A stretch of DNA of 64,000 nt. Origin: Dolomedes plantarius (taxonomy: Eukaryota > Arthropoda > Arachnida > Araneae > Dolomedidae). A program made the position numbers and the translations under genes. The stretch is taken from NCBI GenBank assembly GCA_907164885.2, contig OU015499.1, positions 163,765,629 through 163,829,628 of the forward strand, read 5' to 3'. Each line of letters starts with the position of its first letter. The stretch's first letter is position 1. The notes under the pieces were generated by a model. That model was not told where the DNA came from. It made no database searches and saw only the letters and a list, made by a program, of their open reading frames with translations. Positions 12,733-22,864 of the stretch are shown one piece after another.

Positions 12733-14115
12733 TCATACAGTGCAGGAAAAAGGTTTCTCTCTTGTGTGGGTGTGGAGATGTCTTTTTGAATTTTTCCGAT
12801 CTGAAAATGTTTTCTTACATACAATGCATGCGAAAGGTTTCTCTCCTGTGTGGATGCGGAGATGTGTATCTAAATTACCCTGATGAGAAAATATTTTCTC
12901 ACATACAGTGCATGCGAAAGGTTTCTCTCCTGTGTGGGAACGGAGATGTATTTTCAAACTACTGTGTTCAGAAAATGTTTTGTTACATACAACGCAGGCG
13001 AGAGGTTTCTCTCCCTGTGTGTGTACGGAGATGTGTTTTCAAATTACTGTGATCAGAAAAACTTTTCTTACATACAGTGCATGCGAAAGGTTTCTCTCCT
13101 GTGTGGGTGCGGAGATGTCTATTTAAATTATCCTGTTGAGAAAATCTTTTCTCACATACAGAGCACTCGAACTGTTTCTCTCCTGAGTGGGTGTGGACAT
13201 GTCTATTTAAATGACCCTGTTGAGAAAATCTTTTCTCACATACAGTGCACTCGAAATGTTTCTCTCCTGTGTGGGTGCGGTGATGTCTATTTAAATGACC
13301 CTGTAGACAAAATGTTTTTCCACACACAGTGCAGGCGAAAGGCTTCTCTCCTGTGTGGGTGCGGAGATGAGTATTTAAATGATATTGTCGAGAAAATCTT
13401 TCCTTACATAAAGGGCAAGTGTAAGGTTTCTCTCCTGTGTGTGTACGGAGATGTGTTTTCAAACTACTGTGTATGGAAAATCTTTTCTTACATAAAGTGC
13501 AGGTGAAAGGTTTCTCTCCTGTGTGGGTGCGGAAATGAGTATTTAAATGACCCTGTAGACAAAATGTTTTTCCACACACAGTGCAGGCGAAAGGCTTCTC
13601 TCCTGTGTGGATACGGAGATGTGTATCTAAAGTACCCTGTTGAGAAAATTTTTTCTCACATACAGTGCATGCGAAAGGTTTCTCTCCTGTGTGGGTGCGG
13701 AGATGAGTATTTAAATGATCTTGTCGAGAAAATCTTTTCTCACATACAGTGCAGGCAAATGGTTTCTCTCGTGTGTGGGTGCGGAAATGTCTTTTTAAAT
13801 TATCCTGTATAGAAAATGTTATCCCACACACAGTGCAGGTGAAAGGTTTTTCCATATGGGTACAGAGAGGATTATCAATAATGTCAGATGAATGATGTCT
13901 ATTTAAGGCTGTTAACTGTGTAAATGTTCCTTCAAATAAATTCATTCGAAAATGTTCTCTTCGGTGCGAGGAGGAATCTGTGCACTGGAACTTTTTACAT
14001 TTTGACTAATTATGCAAGTGTCACATGGAGTGCATTTATCTTCCCCTTTAGTAGGGTTCTGCTCGCAGGAATAACATTCAATGGAAAGTGTATTTGCGCT
14101 GGAAATTAACGACAT
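12733..14115 (-). pseudogene. C2H2 zinc-finger gene, unit 1 copy, two frameshifts
   Basis: A DNA-binding zinc-finger protein on the reverse strand. It starts at ATG 14115 with the same cysteine-rich leader as unit 2 (CYSCEQNP, CTPCDTC). One base is lost near 13945 (TGAATTTA where unit 2 has TGTAATTTA), creating a stop after about 58 codons. The main block 13945-12983 then encodes ten fingers joined by HTGEKPF linkers. An extra C near 13015 shifts the frame inside the next linker. Two or three more fingers continue in another frame to 12733. Counting all frames gives about 13 fingers, against 11 in unit 2. If translated from an internal start, a ten-finger protein is still possible. Confidence 0.85.
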
Positions 14116-14229
14116 TTAACCTTCTCGCATGCCGACATTCCTTTACACGATAACTAAAAAACTGTAACTACCAGCAATACGTTGACTTTCTGAATTTTCG
14201 GACACCACAAACACATTTGATCTGCACCT

Positions 14230-14247
14230 AACCGCACCGAGAACCTG
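14230..14247 (-). promoter_or_regulatory. Splice acceptor upstream of zinc-finger start, unit 1
   Basis: On the reverse strand a pyrimidine-rich tract ending CTCTCTTTGCAG lies about 130 bp before the ATG, with AG at 14246-14245. Unit 2 keeps it exactly at 40888-40887. It suggests that a 5' untranslated exon is spliced onto the coding exon; the donor was not identified. Confidence 0.45.
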
Positions 14248-14805
14248 CAAAGAGAGGAGAAAGGAGTTTCAATGGGACATATTAACACTGTACCATCACG
14301 CTTTTTTCTTATTTTTCACATGAAATGAATAGCAATATATAAAACTTTATGCTAGGAAATGAGACATCTCTTAACTAATATCTATAAATTATTATTCTGG
14401 ATTCATCAAACTACTGAGCATTTTAAATGTATGGCAATTAGGGCACGAGGTTCCTTAGCCATTCTTATTCTTTTATCCTGGTAGATCATAAGGATGCGCA
14501 CAGATTTGACATGTTTCGGTTTGTAGGGATCTCCACGATACCGATATCGGCCCGATCAATAACGTATTAGCAGTATTAATATTTTGCCCTTTATATTCGT
14601 GTTAGTTATCGGCAATTAAAATTCATTTCATCATCATTTAGTTTTATTCTCTAAGAAATTCTGGAGATGAACATCCGATGAAAAAGTTCAGTTACGATCA
14701 GATTAAAAAGTTTATAAATGTAGTAAAATATAAAATTTTTACAGGAAATAACAAAGAATATGTGGCATATGGGTAAGTTTAGGCATTTTTGTTTGGATTG
14801 TAGAT

Positions 14806-15015
14806 TGTTGACTACAGATATTTTTGTAGATGTGTGACGCGGTAATAAAATATAATAGTAATATTACACACACTAGAGAAAATTACATCCAGTCAACAAG
14901 GCGATAATACATAACAAAGACTATAACAGACTATATCGTTTCATTCGTTAGGTGGCGTTCACAGATTGATCACGTGGGTATTGGCAACTTAGTGATTACA
15001 TTTCTAGCGGCAACA
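14806..15015 (-). repeat. Ty1/copia 3' LTR, unit 1
   Basis: On the reverse strand this 210-bp segment begins TGTTGCCGCTAG and ends GTAGTCAACA, with TG...CA ends. It is preceded by the purine tract AATATTGAGGGGAAG and the copia pol end, as expected for a 3' LTR. No 5' partner was found beyond 17.2 kb. The unit 2 copy is 41448-41657. Confidence 0.75.
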
Positions 15016-15089
15016 CTTCCCCTCAATATTCACGTACTAATAATTGCATACACAAGTATCATCAATACCCAAAATATTTAAATGAAATG

Positions 15090-17210
15090 CTATTGTTTAC
15101 ATAATCCTTTCGTAAATATATCGGCACCAGTTTTTCCCGCAGGTACGAAACTTGCGTTTACTAGTTCATCGTTTAAAGCTTGTCGGACGAAATGATGTCG
15201 TATATCTGTGTGCTTTGTCCGATTGTGATGTATAGGATTCTCTGCAAATTTCAGAGCGCCAGCATTACCTGTAAACATATTTAAATTTGCTAAATCTTTC
15301 AAATCTAATTCTGTCGAGATCTTACGAAGATAAATTGCCTCTTTAAAACGTTCAGTTAATGACATATATTCCGGCTCAGTTGAGGAGCTGAAGAGCTACC
15401 GTTCTCTACTTTTTTTTATTCCCAAGAAATCGCATTTCCACTTAAAGAAGTAGGCGGTGTAAGATCTCCTGTCTTCTACACAATTTCCCCTGTCGGCGTC
15501 AGAATAGCCAATGAAATTATCCTCATATCTAAAAATTAGTCCATAATTGATTGTACCCTGCAAATAACGTAATACACGTTTTGCTGCAATCCAATGGGTT
15601 TAATGATAGCATGACAAAAACTGACTTAGTTTACCAACTGCCTGGTACTTATTGCTAAATATATAAATCCTCCGATTAATTCACGGTAAGGTTAATTATT
15701 TTCTGTAGGGGTGCTTTTCTCCAATTTAACATTTATGTCCATGGGAGTTGAAGCAGGAATGGCCTCGGCCATACAATATAGCTCTTAAAAATCTCTGATG
15801 TAACCCTCTTGACAAGTTGTAATAATTTCTTCCCCTTGTTCAAAATCTCTCCCTAAACAATGCTTTACTAATCCTACATATGTAACATATAATTCCTCTT
15901 CTAGGTGTTTTCTCAATTTAGGAATCACTTCAGGATCTTCCACACAATTAAAATATCGTCTACATAAATTGTAATAAAGTTAATTTCTAAATTTGCTTCA
16001 AAAATATACACACGAATCTGAACTGGTATTCTTTACATCCAAAACCTGTTAGAATTTCATCAATTTCTAAAAACCAAATTTGACCTGATTGTTTTAGACC
16101 ACATAATTATTTCTTTAGTTTACAAACTTTATTTCCACTTTGAAAGTCATTAAACATCTTTTCTGGTGCTTTAAATATTTTACCGTTTTTATTTTCGTTT
16201 CACATAGTACATAAAAGTACAACGTTAAACAATTTGGGGAATTCCATAAAAAAAGTTCTCTTGGAGTGTTTCATTTAAATAAGCTGTACGAGTAGTTATA
16301 TCAAAATGATTAATGGGTACATTTAATATAGTTGGTAAGGCTGCTAGTAATGTTATAGAGCTGTGGCGAGAAACAGGAGCAAATGGTTCGCCAAAGTCTA
16401 CACCTGGCTCTTGCGAGAAACCTTGAGCGACAAGGCGTGAATTCCGACGCTGAATGCTTCATCTGAAATATACGTATTTATTTCTTAACACAAACCTACT
16501 ACCTATCACATTTATATTTTTTGGCCTTTCGACTAGTTGGAAAGTATCATTTTTCCAAATACATTGCATTTCGTTAGCTAGGGCGAGTTTCCATTCTTTT
16601 GATTCGGGTTTACTTAGTGCTACGTTAATTGGAATTTCTGCAATTTGACCCGATTTTTTGTGTCATCACTTTGGTCAGAATAAAAATTTTACTCTTTCTT
16701 GGGTCGACCTTCATGTCCTGTGTGAACGATGACTGGGCGCCTGCGTGCTCCCCTAGGTAGAATTCTTTCTGCTAACAGTTTTTTTATTTCCATCGTTTTT
16801 CTTAATTATGGCACAATTCTTTTTAAATGTCAAGGACAAATCTTTGTTTCAAATCTTGGCAATCGAAAGTAAATTGGTTCTCAAGTCTAGAAGGAGAGAA
16901 GATACATCTTGAATGTTAGCGTCTATGATTTTATTTTCCAATTTGGATTTCAAGTTTACTTTTTCTTAGCAGTAATTCTTGTTGTCGTATTATTTGCTAG
17001 TTTGATAATTTTCTCACCTGTATTCCATACGTTTACAAATTTTTTTTTTACTGCGACTAAGATGAGAAGAGCAAACAGAGTCTCAACACCATTTTGTATT
17101 CTCTGTCGTTAAATTACCACATCCGTTGGCAAACTTATCTTCAGCTAGAAAACCAGTCTTCTGTTCTTGTTTTGGTTTCGACCCTAGTTATGCTAGTTAT
17201 CACTCACGCA
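15090..17210 (-). pseudogene. Ty1/copia gag-pol relic, unit 1
   Basis: All pieces read on the reverse strand. From upstream to downstream: a protease-like segment near 17100 (DSVCSSHLSR, an altered form of the copia DSGxSSH motif), the integrase-RT linker near 16690 (GHEGRPKK), RT fragments at 15900-16480, and the RNase H end at 15365-15090 (ENPIHHNRTKHTDIRHHFVR and ADIFTKGL). Many stops and frameshifts interrupt it and it lacks a 5' LTR, so it is a 5'-truncated dead copy. The same insertion in unit 2 is somewhat better preserved. Confidence 0.85.
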
Positions 17211-17776
17211 ATTTATATTTGTAAATTTTCTCCGGGTTGTAAAAAAAATATTCCAAATGTGGGGTGTGACTTCAGACTCAACCAGTCACATACTGATTTC
17301 ATACAGCTCGGTGATTTAGTAAATAAGGAGAATTTCCCAGCCTTAAAAGAAAAAATAAATTTATATACAGATCAGAAGAAAAATAATTAAATTACACTCC
17401 TCCAAATTAAAATTTTGGTTGAAGCACGGTACTCATACCGATGCGCGATGTGGGGCAATAATAATTTCTCTGCGGTAACCGTACTCGCTCACTTCATGAC
17501 GTGCGGAACGGTGTTTGCTTATAAACGGGATTTTTTCGTACTGAAATGTCGTCTTTACCGCTCCGTAATAAATGATTAATAAATTGATAACTATTGTTTT
17601 AACGCTTTATTTGTACATTTCAAAGATATTTGCCTATTGTAAAATTTAATTTTCCGAATAAAAAAAGCTTATAAGAGTGAGTGTTGGGGGATTTTTGCTA
17701 ATTAAAGTGCAATATAATTTAAGATATTTTTGAAAAAAAAGCTATTTCTTGATATTTCTGTATCAAAAAAATATTG
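17211..17776. other. Uncertain segment beside the copia relic
   Basis: It is possibly decayed copia gag on the reverse strand. A forward frame here (17094-17390) is partly kept in unit 2, which lacks about 33 bp in frame, but no protein family was recognised and it overlaps the antisense of the copia protease. From 17590 the sequence belongs to a repeat that unit 2 has twice (44210-44365 and 44559-44730). Confidence 0.35.
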
Positions 17777-17947
17777 GGTTAATCGGAAGGTGTTGAGGCT
17801 GCCGCCAACTTGGCGATTGTTTACTTCCTGTTATGATGTACTCTCTTTTCTGGCTACCCCTACGATTCCGTGCGATTGCACCTTCGACGTTAACCCTCTT
17901 TACATCTAAACTCAGCATCAGTTTTGATGTCGCTCCCATCTGTTGAC
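17777..17947 (+). mobile_element. Left-end fragment of GGTTAATCGG transposon family
   Basis: The segment GGTTAATCGGAAGG...CATCTGTTGAC matches the left end of the complete 3.0-kb element in unit 3 (57157 onward) over about 170 bp. Only the left end is present and no right TIR follows. Confidence 0.65.
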
Positions 17948-18509
17948 GGTAATTTTAGTAAGATATAGACACCTTTTCTTCATATTTATAATCAAACTTT
18001 CAATGGAGTACGATTTTTTTTCAAAAGTAAAGAAAAGAATTTTGTCTATAAAATGTTAAAGTATTTTTTTAAAGTGGAATAAGTACATTCCTAAAAATTA
18101 TAATTAAACCAAATTGCTTATTGCAATTATTATGGATTATTACGACTTCAATGCACACTACGCTTTAGCAGATATTACTTCGCTAGTGCTAGTGTATTAA
18201 AAAGAACATCATTAACAAGATAACGGTATTATTGTTTTGATGAAATGATAAAAAGTAATTTCACTGATTTTGTTTCGTTTTCTTTCGCAAGTTTGACTCT
18301 TTGGTTTGTGTTTCTTATACTAATAGATTGCTGCGTGAGTGTTATTTAAATATACAGTGGTACCTCGACTTACGAGTTTTTCGAGATACGAGCATTCTCT
18401 TCGCAGATTTTTTGCTTCGGGTTACGAGCAAGCTTCAGATACCCCACGCTAGTTTGCGCAGCGAACGCCATGTTACGTGCTCATCAAATGAGAACACGAG
18501 AAGCATATA

Positions 18510-19728
18510 CACAGTCCAGTCACATTACTGTGACCACCTGTCAAAATCCATAATAACCACCTATCGCAGAGCGGACCGCTGCGAGACGTGCAGGAAGAGA
18601 GTCCATTAGGTTCCTGAAGGTGTTCACTGGGATGTTGAGCCATGCCGACTCCAGTTCCGCGGATAACTGCGATAAGTTACGCGGGTGAAGATCCATGGTG
18701 CGAACAACCCGATCGAGGTGGTCCCACAGATTCTCGATTGGGTTCAAGTCCGGGGAATTTGCTGGCCAAGGGAGTACGGTAAACTCATCCTGGTGCTGTT
18801 CGAACCACGCGCGTACACTGCGAGCTTTATGACACGTCGCATTGTCCTGCTGGTAGATGCCATTATCCTGAGGAAAAACAATTCGCATGTAGAGGAGAAC
18901 ATGGTCCGCAAGGATAGATCCATACTTGCGTTCATCCATCGTGCCTTCCACAATGATAAGTGAACCCAGAGAATACCACGAAAACATTCCCCAGACCACA
19001 ATGCCCCCTCCTCCAGCTTGGACACTTCCGGCAATTTTTGCAGGGTGTTTGCTTTCAGGCGTGTCACGCCGTATACGCGAACGTGCATCTGTCCGATGGA
19101 GAATAAAACGGGATTCATCGGAAAAAGACACATGTCTCCACTCAGTGGAAGTTCAGTTGCGGTACTGGCGTGCAAATTCCAGCCTTCGTCGCCGATGAAC
19201 AGCAGTCACCATAGGTGCATTAACCAGGCGTCTGCTGGGGAGGCCCATGCGCAGCAACGTTCGCTGAACCGTCGTTGTGGAGACACAGTGGGTAGCCCCT
19301 AGGTTCATCTGGACGGTCAGGTGCTCAACGGTTGCACGTCTATTCGCCCGAACGCATCTCCGCAGCCGTCGTTCAACTCTGCCATCTATGGCCCGTGGTG
19401 CACCACATTTGCCACGTCGCTGATTTTGGATACTGCCATTTTGCCATGCACGGTATACTTTTACCACGGCGGCCCGTTAACAGTTTACAAAATTAGCCGT
19501 GTCGGAAATTCTTCCACTCTTGGTCAGAAATCCAATGATCATGCCCTTTTGGACGTTAGATAAATCGCTCCGTTTCTGAATGACTGATAGAACTGAAATG
19601 TTTTCCGAATGCCTACAACACACATTATATATCCACCAAATTTGCTGATGACACGTGCCTTCTGCGATTGGTTATTTAACGTCGATGTCAAACGTAAGCA
19701 GTGGTCACATTAATATGACTGGACTGTG
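18510..19728 (-). mobile_element. Tc1/mariner element with DD36E spacing, unit 1
   Basis: Terminal inverted repeats CACAGTCCAGTCACATTACT and the reverse of AGTCATATTAATGTGACC enclose 1219 bp, flanked by TA. The Tigger at 61610-62556 shows the uninterrupted target (CATATAATATTT), which confirms insertion with TA duplication. One transposase gene lies on the reverse strand. Confidence 0.9.
18541..19545 (-). pseudogene. Tc1/mariner transposase (DD36E), two nonsense codons
   Basis: Cut-and-paste transposase. The reading from about 19545 gives the HTH part (KGMIIGF, then FVNC followed by a TAA where unit 2 has a tyrosine codon). It continues through AAVVKVYRAWQNGSIQNQRR and EFARQYRN to a TGA where the family has tryptophan (near 19145). 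From 19131 an open 196-codon frame carries FSDESRF (first aspartate), QQDNATCHKA (second) and WPANSPDLNPIENLWDH (glutamate). I count 36 residues between the second aspartate and the glutamate, two more than classical Tc1. Both lesions are single base changes, so the copy is young. Confidence 0.88.
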
Positions 19729-19884
19729 TAATATTTACAACATTTATGTACAGTTATTATACAATTGTATACATATTATTCTTAAGACTACTATCCAGTC
19801 TTAAACCGAGAAATTAACACTCAACAATTATCACCCGGGAAGCTTGCTCTGTCCCCACTTGAGTAGCCCTCCGAAACAGAACAG

Positions 19885-20050
19885 AGCCAGGTGATGGCCG
19901 AATGGCTAAGGTGCTGGCATTCGGTTCAGATCCTGTGAGTTCGAGTCCCACTGTTGGTATGGATATTTGTACCCGTTCGGAATCGGCTTTAAACTGTAGG
20001 TCTCGGTGTAATTAGCCCTCGTGTAGCAAAAAGTTAAGCGATCCAAACAA
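19885..20050 (+). mobile_element. tRNA-derived SINE inside Tigger, unit 1
   Basis: The head GATGGCCGAATGGCTAAGG fits a tRNA A box of leucine/serine type, and GTTCGAGTCCC is a near-perfect B box about 50 bp later. The Tigger at 61610 lacks this segment (GAACAGCGCCCAACC at 61926), which gives the empty site. An imperfect target duplication around AAACCGAACA is visible. The unit 2 copy is 46275-46444. Confidence 0.72.
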
Positions 20051-20345
20051 AACCGAAACACGTCCAACCTCTGTCGCAGAGAGATAGCTTCAATTCCTCA
20101 ATTCCCTCCCTCACGTTTGAACTCCCCATGGGGTCCAGGGGATGGGATAACCTTGGTCCTACGAACGCAAGCTCTCCCCTTTCTACGGATTCTGAGAAAG
20201 AGGAATCCGAACATTACAGCCACATTGAATGACGCAGCAATCGCCGAGCTTCCGTGCCTCATTCGTTCGCTTGAGGAGGCTAGATCGTAAAAAAAGCATC
20301 AATTTTGTGTTTGCAGTTATTTTGCTAAACTTCATTTTTCAAACC

Positions 20346-20450
20346 ATGGGTCCGAAGAAAGTGAGTGCGAAGGACAGTGCTGAGAAGAAGCGGATGACAT
20401 GCATTGAGTTGAAAAAAGAAATTATCAAAATACATGAAGGTGCGGTGTAA
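20346..20450 (+). pseudogene. Tigger transposase N-terminal fragment, unit 1
   Basis: The frame MGPKKVSAKDSAEKKRMTCI continues to IKIHEGAV and a TAA. It matches the start of Tigger-type transposases before the CENP-B-like DNA-binding domain. Only 34 codons remain; a hAT MITE sits immediately after the stop. The unit 2 copy is 46740-46844. Confidence 0.8.
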
Positions 20451-20458
20451 GCTTAAAG

Positions 20459-20801
20459 CAGTAGTTCCCAACCCGTAGAAGTCTGCGGACCACTAAGTCA
20501 GAAATTGAACCATGAGCGGACGGCCGAACCCCACCGACTTGAGGGAGTGGGGAACCTTCCGGAGGGTATGGGAGTATAGAATATCCCTCAGGCAAAAGGG
20601 ACACGGGATTAACGTATTCACATTCTAATATTAAAATAATTATGTTAAACTTTTAAGAAATTTTAATTCAACACCAGATAGACCTCGGATGTATTCTTCT
20701 CATCTAGTTCAATGAACATTACTTTCAAAATCTCCATTTATTTGGCAAGTTTTCTATATGTGGTTCGGACCACTCCCCAGGCTACCGGTTCGGAAACACT
20801 G
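20459..20801. mobile_element. hAT-type MITE, unit 1
   Basis: The ends CAGTAGTTCCCAACCCG and GGTTCGGAAACACTG are inverted repeats (unit 2 keeps the better form CAGTGGTTCCC). Flanking 8-bp direct repeats are GCTTAAAG (20451-20458) and GCTTAGAG (20802-20809), the size made by hAT transposases. At 343 bp it has no coding capacity. Confidence 0.82.
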
Positions 20802-20809
20802 GCTTAGAG

Positions 20810-20935
20810 GCTCTGGGATTTTCTGAATGATATACAAGCACCGGCTTAATATTGCAGTCACCGCTTGCGTTGGAGCAGAGTGCGAGGGTTAGCCTATCCT
20901 CCATGGGTTTGTAGCCTGGAATCCAATTATCCTCT
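20810..20935 (-). pseudogene. Tigger transposase catalytic fragment, inverted, unit 1
   Basis: On the reverse strand GYKPMEDRLTLALCSNASGD and PVLVYHSENPRA match the first catalytic block of Tigger/CENP-B-like DDE transposases. The N-terminal fragment 400 bp away is on the forward strand, so the element was internally inverted. Unit 2 has the same arrangement (47210-47330), so the inversion is older than the duplication. Confidence 0.75.
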
Positions 20936-21394
20936 ACCGTAAGGTAAATGCTGTACATTACAATTAATAAAACAAGTTTATTGCAGTGCATTCTATTGTA
21001 TTGCGATTTTATACAATGTTCGTCAATCATAAGCACATTTATCTTATTTAAAAACATGTAACAAAAAATTACGGTGATTGGGGGAAGCCCGGAACGAATT
21101 AATGGCATTTCCCTTCATTTCAATAGGGAAAATTGATTCGAGATTCGAGTAATTCGAGTTACGAGCTCCGTCATGGAACGAATTAAACTCGTATGTCGAG
21201 GTACCACTGTAGTTGTTATAAAAGCAGAAGATCAAAGTTTTAGATAAATAATATTTCATACAGTTGTTACAATGAGTTCACATACCTATAAAAAATGATA
21301 ATATGTCAATTTGGTCTCATAGTGATGTTGGTTAGTAAGAGTAATTAATTTTTTTGCGGAAACATTGGAGTTTTTTATTATAGAAATAAGACCC

Positions 21395-22501
21395 ATGAAT
21401 ATTAGAAAAAGAAGAAGAATTTATGAATCGGATGAGGAAAGCAGTTTGAGCAATATTAACTCAAGATTGCTACAGACTAAGAAGATTAGAATTTTGGAAT
21501 TCACTGATTCAACGACTGACGACGTTACTAATTTTCGATCACATTATGAAAATAATGATCAGAAGATTAGGAAATGCAAAAGAAATAAAGGCGAATAATA
21601 TTGAAAAAAAATTGGAAATATTATTCCTGGAAAGAAATTCGAAAATAAGGATAGCGAATGTGTGAAAGTGTCCAAGAATCGTACTACAGAGAGACATCGA
21701 ATATCCTTTTTCAATTTTGGGGGGGAAATGGGGGATTTTAACAAGCAAAATACATTCTCGTGTGCATCTACTCAGCGTACGCCAGTAAAAAGACGACGAG
21801 GTAGAAATTTTAAGGGATCAGCCAGAGATTGTAGTACTTTTTAGATATTGAAAGGAAAGCGTGGCATTATGTAAAAATTACTTTATTGGAACATTTGATA
21901 TATCTATAGGCAGGCTACATAGGACTCTCAAAGCAAAGGTAATAGGAAAAGACTTACGTGGAAAAATGAAAGGATTTTGCAGAAAGAGTGATGAGGAACT
22001 GGTGGATGCCGTAAAAGATCACATAAAAAATTTTCCACACTATGAAAGCCATTACACGCCTTCTAATAATCCAAACAGAAAATACCTGAGTTCTGATTTC
22101 AACTTAAGGAAAATGTACAACTTGTCGAAAAGTGTGAAGAGAATAATACAATTTTTCAGCAAACGAATATATAGGAAGAATTTTAAGAATAATTTTAATT
22201 TAAATTTTCATCACCCAAATAAAGATACGTGTCAAAAATGCGATTTGCTAAATATGAAAATTCAAGCTACCTTAATGAAAACAGCAGCATTTTAGAAGAA
22301 CATATCATACATTTAAGTAATGCAGAACTTGCTAGAAAAACTTTAAAAGAAGATCAAAACTTAGCATCAATGAACCCAGATAAATATTTAACATTTTCGT
22401 TTGAGCTACGAAATGTCCTTCCATATCCCAAACAAAGTAATTTACATTTTACACTTGTTTATTTATATCGTCTTTTTAATATCACTAAAATTAATTCTTA
22501 A
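21395..22501 (+). pseudogene. ESHY-type transposon protein, unit 1, fragmented
   Basis: Pieces at 21395-21598 (MNIRKRRRIYESDEESSLSN), 21861-22295 and 22229-22501 belong together. The middle part shows DHIKNFPHYESHYTPSNNPN and KYLSSDFNLRKMYNLSKSVK, then FNLNFHHPNKDTCQKCDLLN; the last gives EEHIIHLSNAELARKTLKED and an FDLQKVLP-like block. This pattern of ESHY, CxxC and a downstream FDLQ block is familiar to me from a large family of uncharacterised, transposon-like proteins in insects and cnidarians; I cannot name the superfamily with certainty. A frameshift near 22270 and a truncation after LPYPKQSN remove the likely catalytic part. Confidence 0.6.
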
Positions 22502-22864
22502 TAATCTTGGATTTTCGTGGATTTACATGTATTCAGTTTAATTTTAATTTGTTACATTAAAAAATCCATTTCAGTGAAGCTACTGTATATAAAAACATCG
22601 TCTTAAATTTCCACTTGTTTTTATTTTTTATACTATGTTATTTTTGAAAGTGTTACAGGTACATTTGGAGCTAAAAAAAATCGTTTATTTTTTTAAATAA
22701 TTTTAATAATAATTATTTCATAATAAAATGTAAATAGTGTTAAAAACATCACTCGAATTGATTAACCTTTGCCATTATTTTTAAATTCATTCAAATGCAA
22801 ACCTTTAAATATCTCGATACATGAAGAAATGGACTTATACCACTTCCAAAAATAACAGATTATA

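Larger units (their letters stand above)
18355..21209 (+). mobile_element. Tigger/pogo-like element, rearranged, unit 1
   Basis: It begins CAGTGGTACCTCGACTTACG and ends with its inverted counterpart CGAGGTACCACTG, flanked by TA (18353-18354 and 21210-21211). Terminal CAGTGGTACCTCG and TA duplication are typical of Tigger-type pogo elements. It contains three nested insertions (Tc1, SINE, hAT MITE). Removing them leaves an element close to the one at 61610-62556, with extra transposase fragments in opposite orientations. Confidence 0.88.
17948..22864. mobile_element. TIR element with ESHY-type protein, unit 1 (left TIR lost)
   Basis: Unit 2 has matching inverted repeats at both ends (see 44813-49262). 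In unit 1 the right one survives near 22827-22864 (GGACTTATACCACTTCC) while about 335 bp carrying the left TIR are deleted. The element contains the broken coding pieces at 21395-22501 and was split by a Tigger insertion at 18355-21209. Confidence 0.6.

Noticed and set aside
12599..13812. Several forward-strand ORFs up to 207 codons with repeated [15 protein letters not shown] blocks
   Set aside because: They are the antisense of the reverse-strand C2H2 fingers; the repetition comes from the finger array and its HTGEKPF linkers.
17094..17390. Forward ORF of 98 codons beside the copia relic
   Set aside because: Its first half is antisense to the copia protease region; the second half is only partly kept in unit 2 and matches no family I know.
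18541..19563. Forward ORFs within the Tc1 element
   Set aside because: They are shadows of the reverse-strand transposase, which has the catalytic motifs.
19891..19965. A functional tRNA gene (leucine/serine type)
   Set aside because: A and B boxes are present but the acceptor stem does not pair and a SINE body follows; it is absent from the third Tigger copy, as expected for an inserted SINE.
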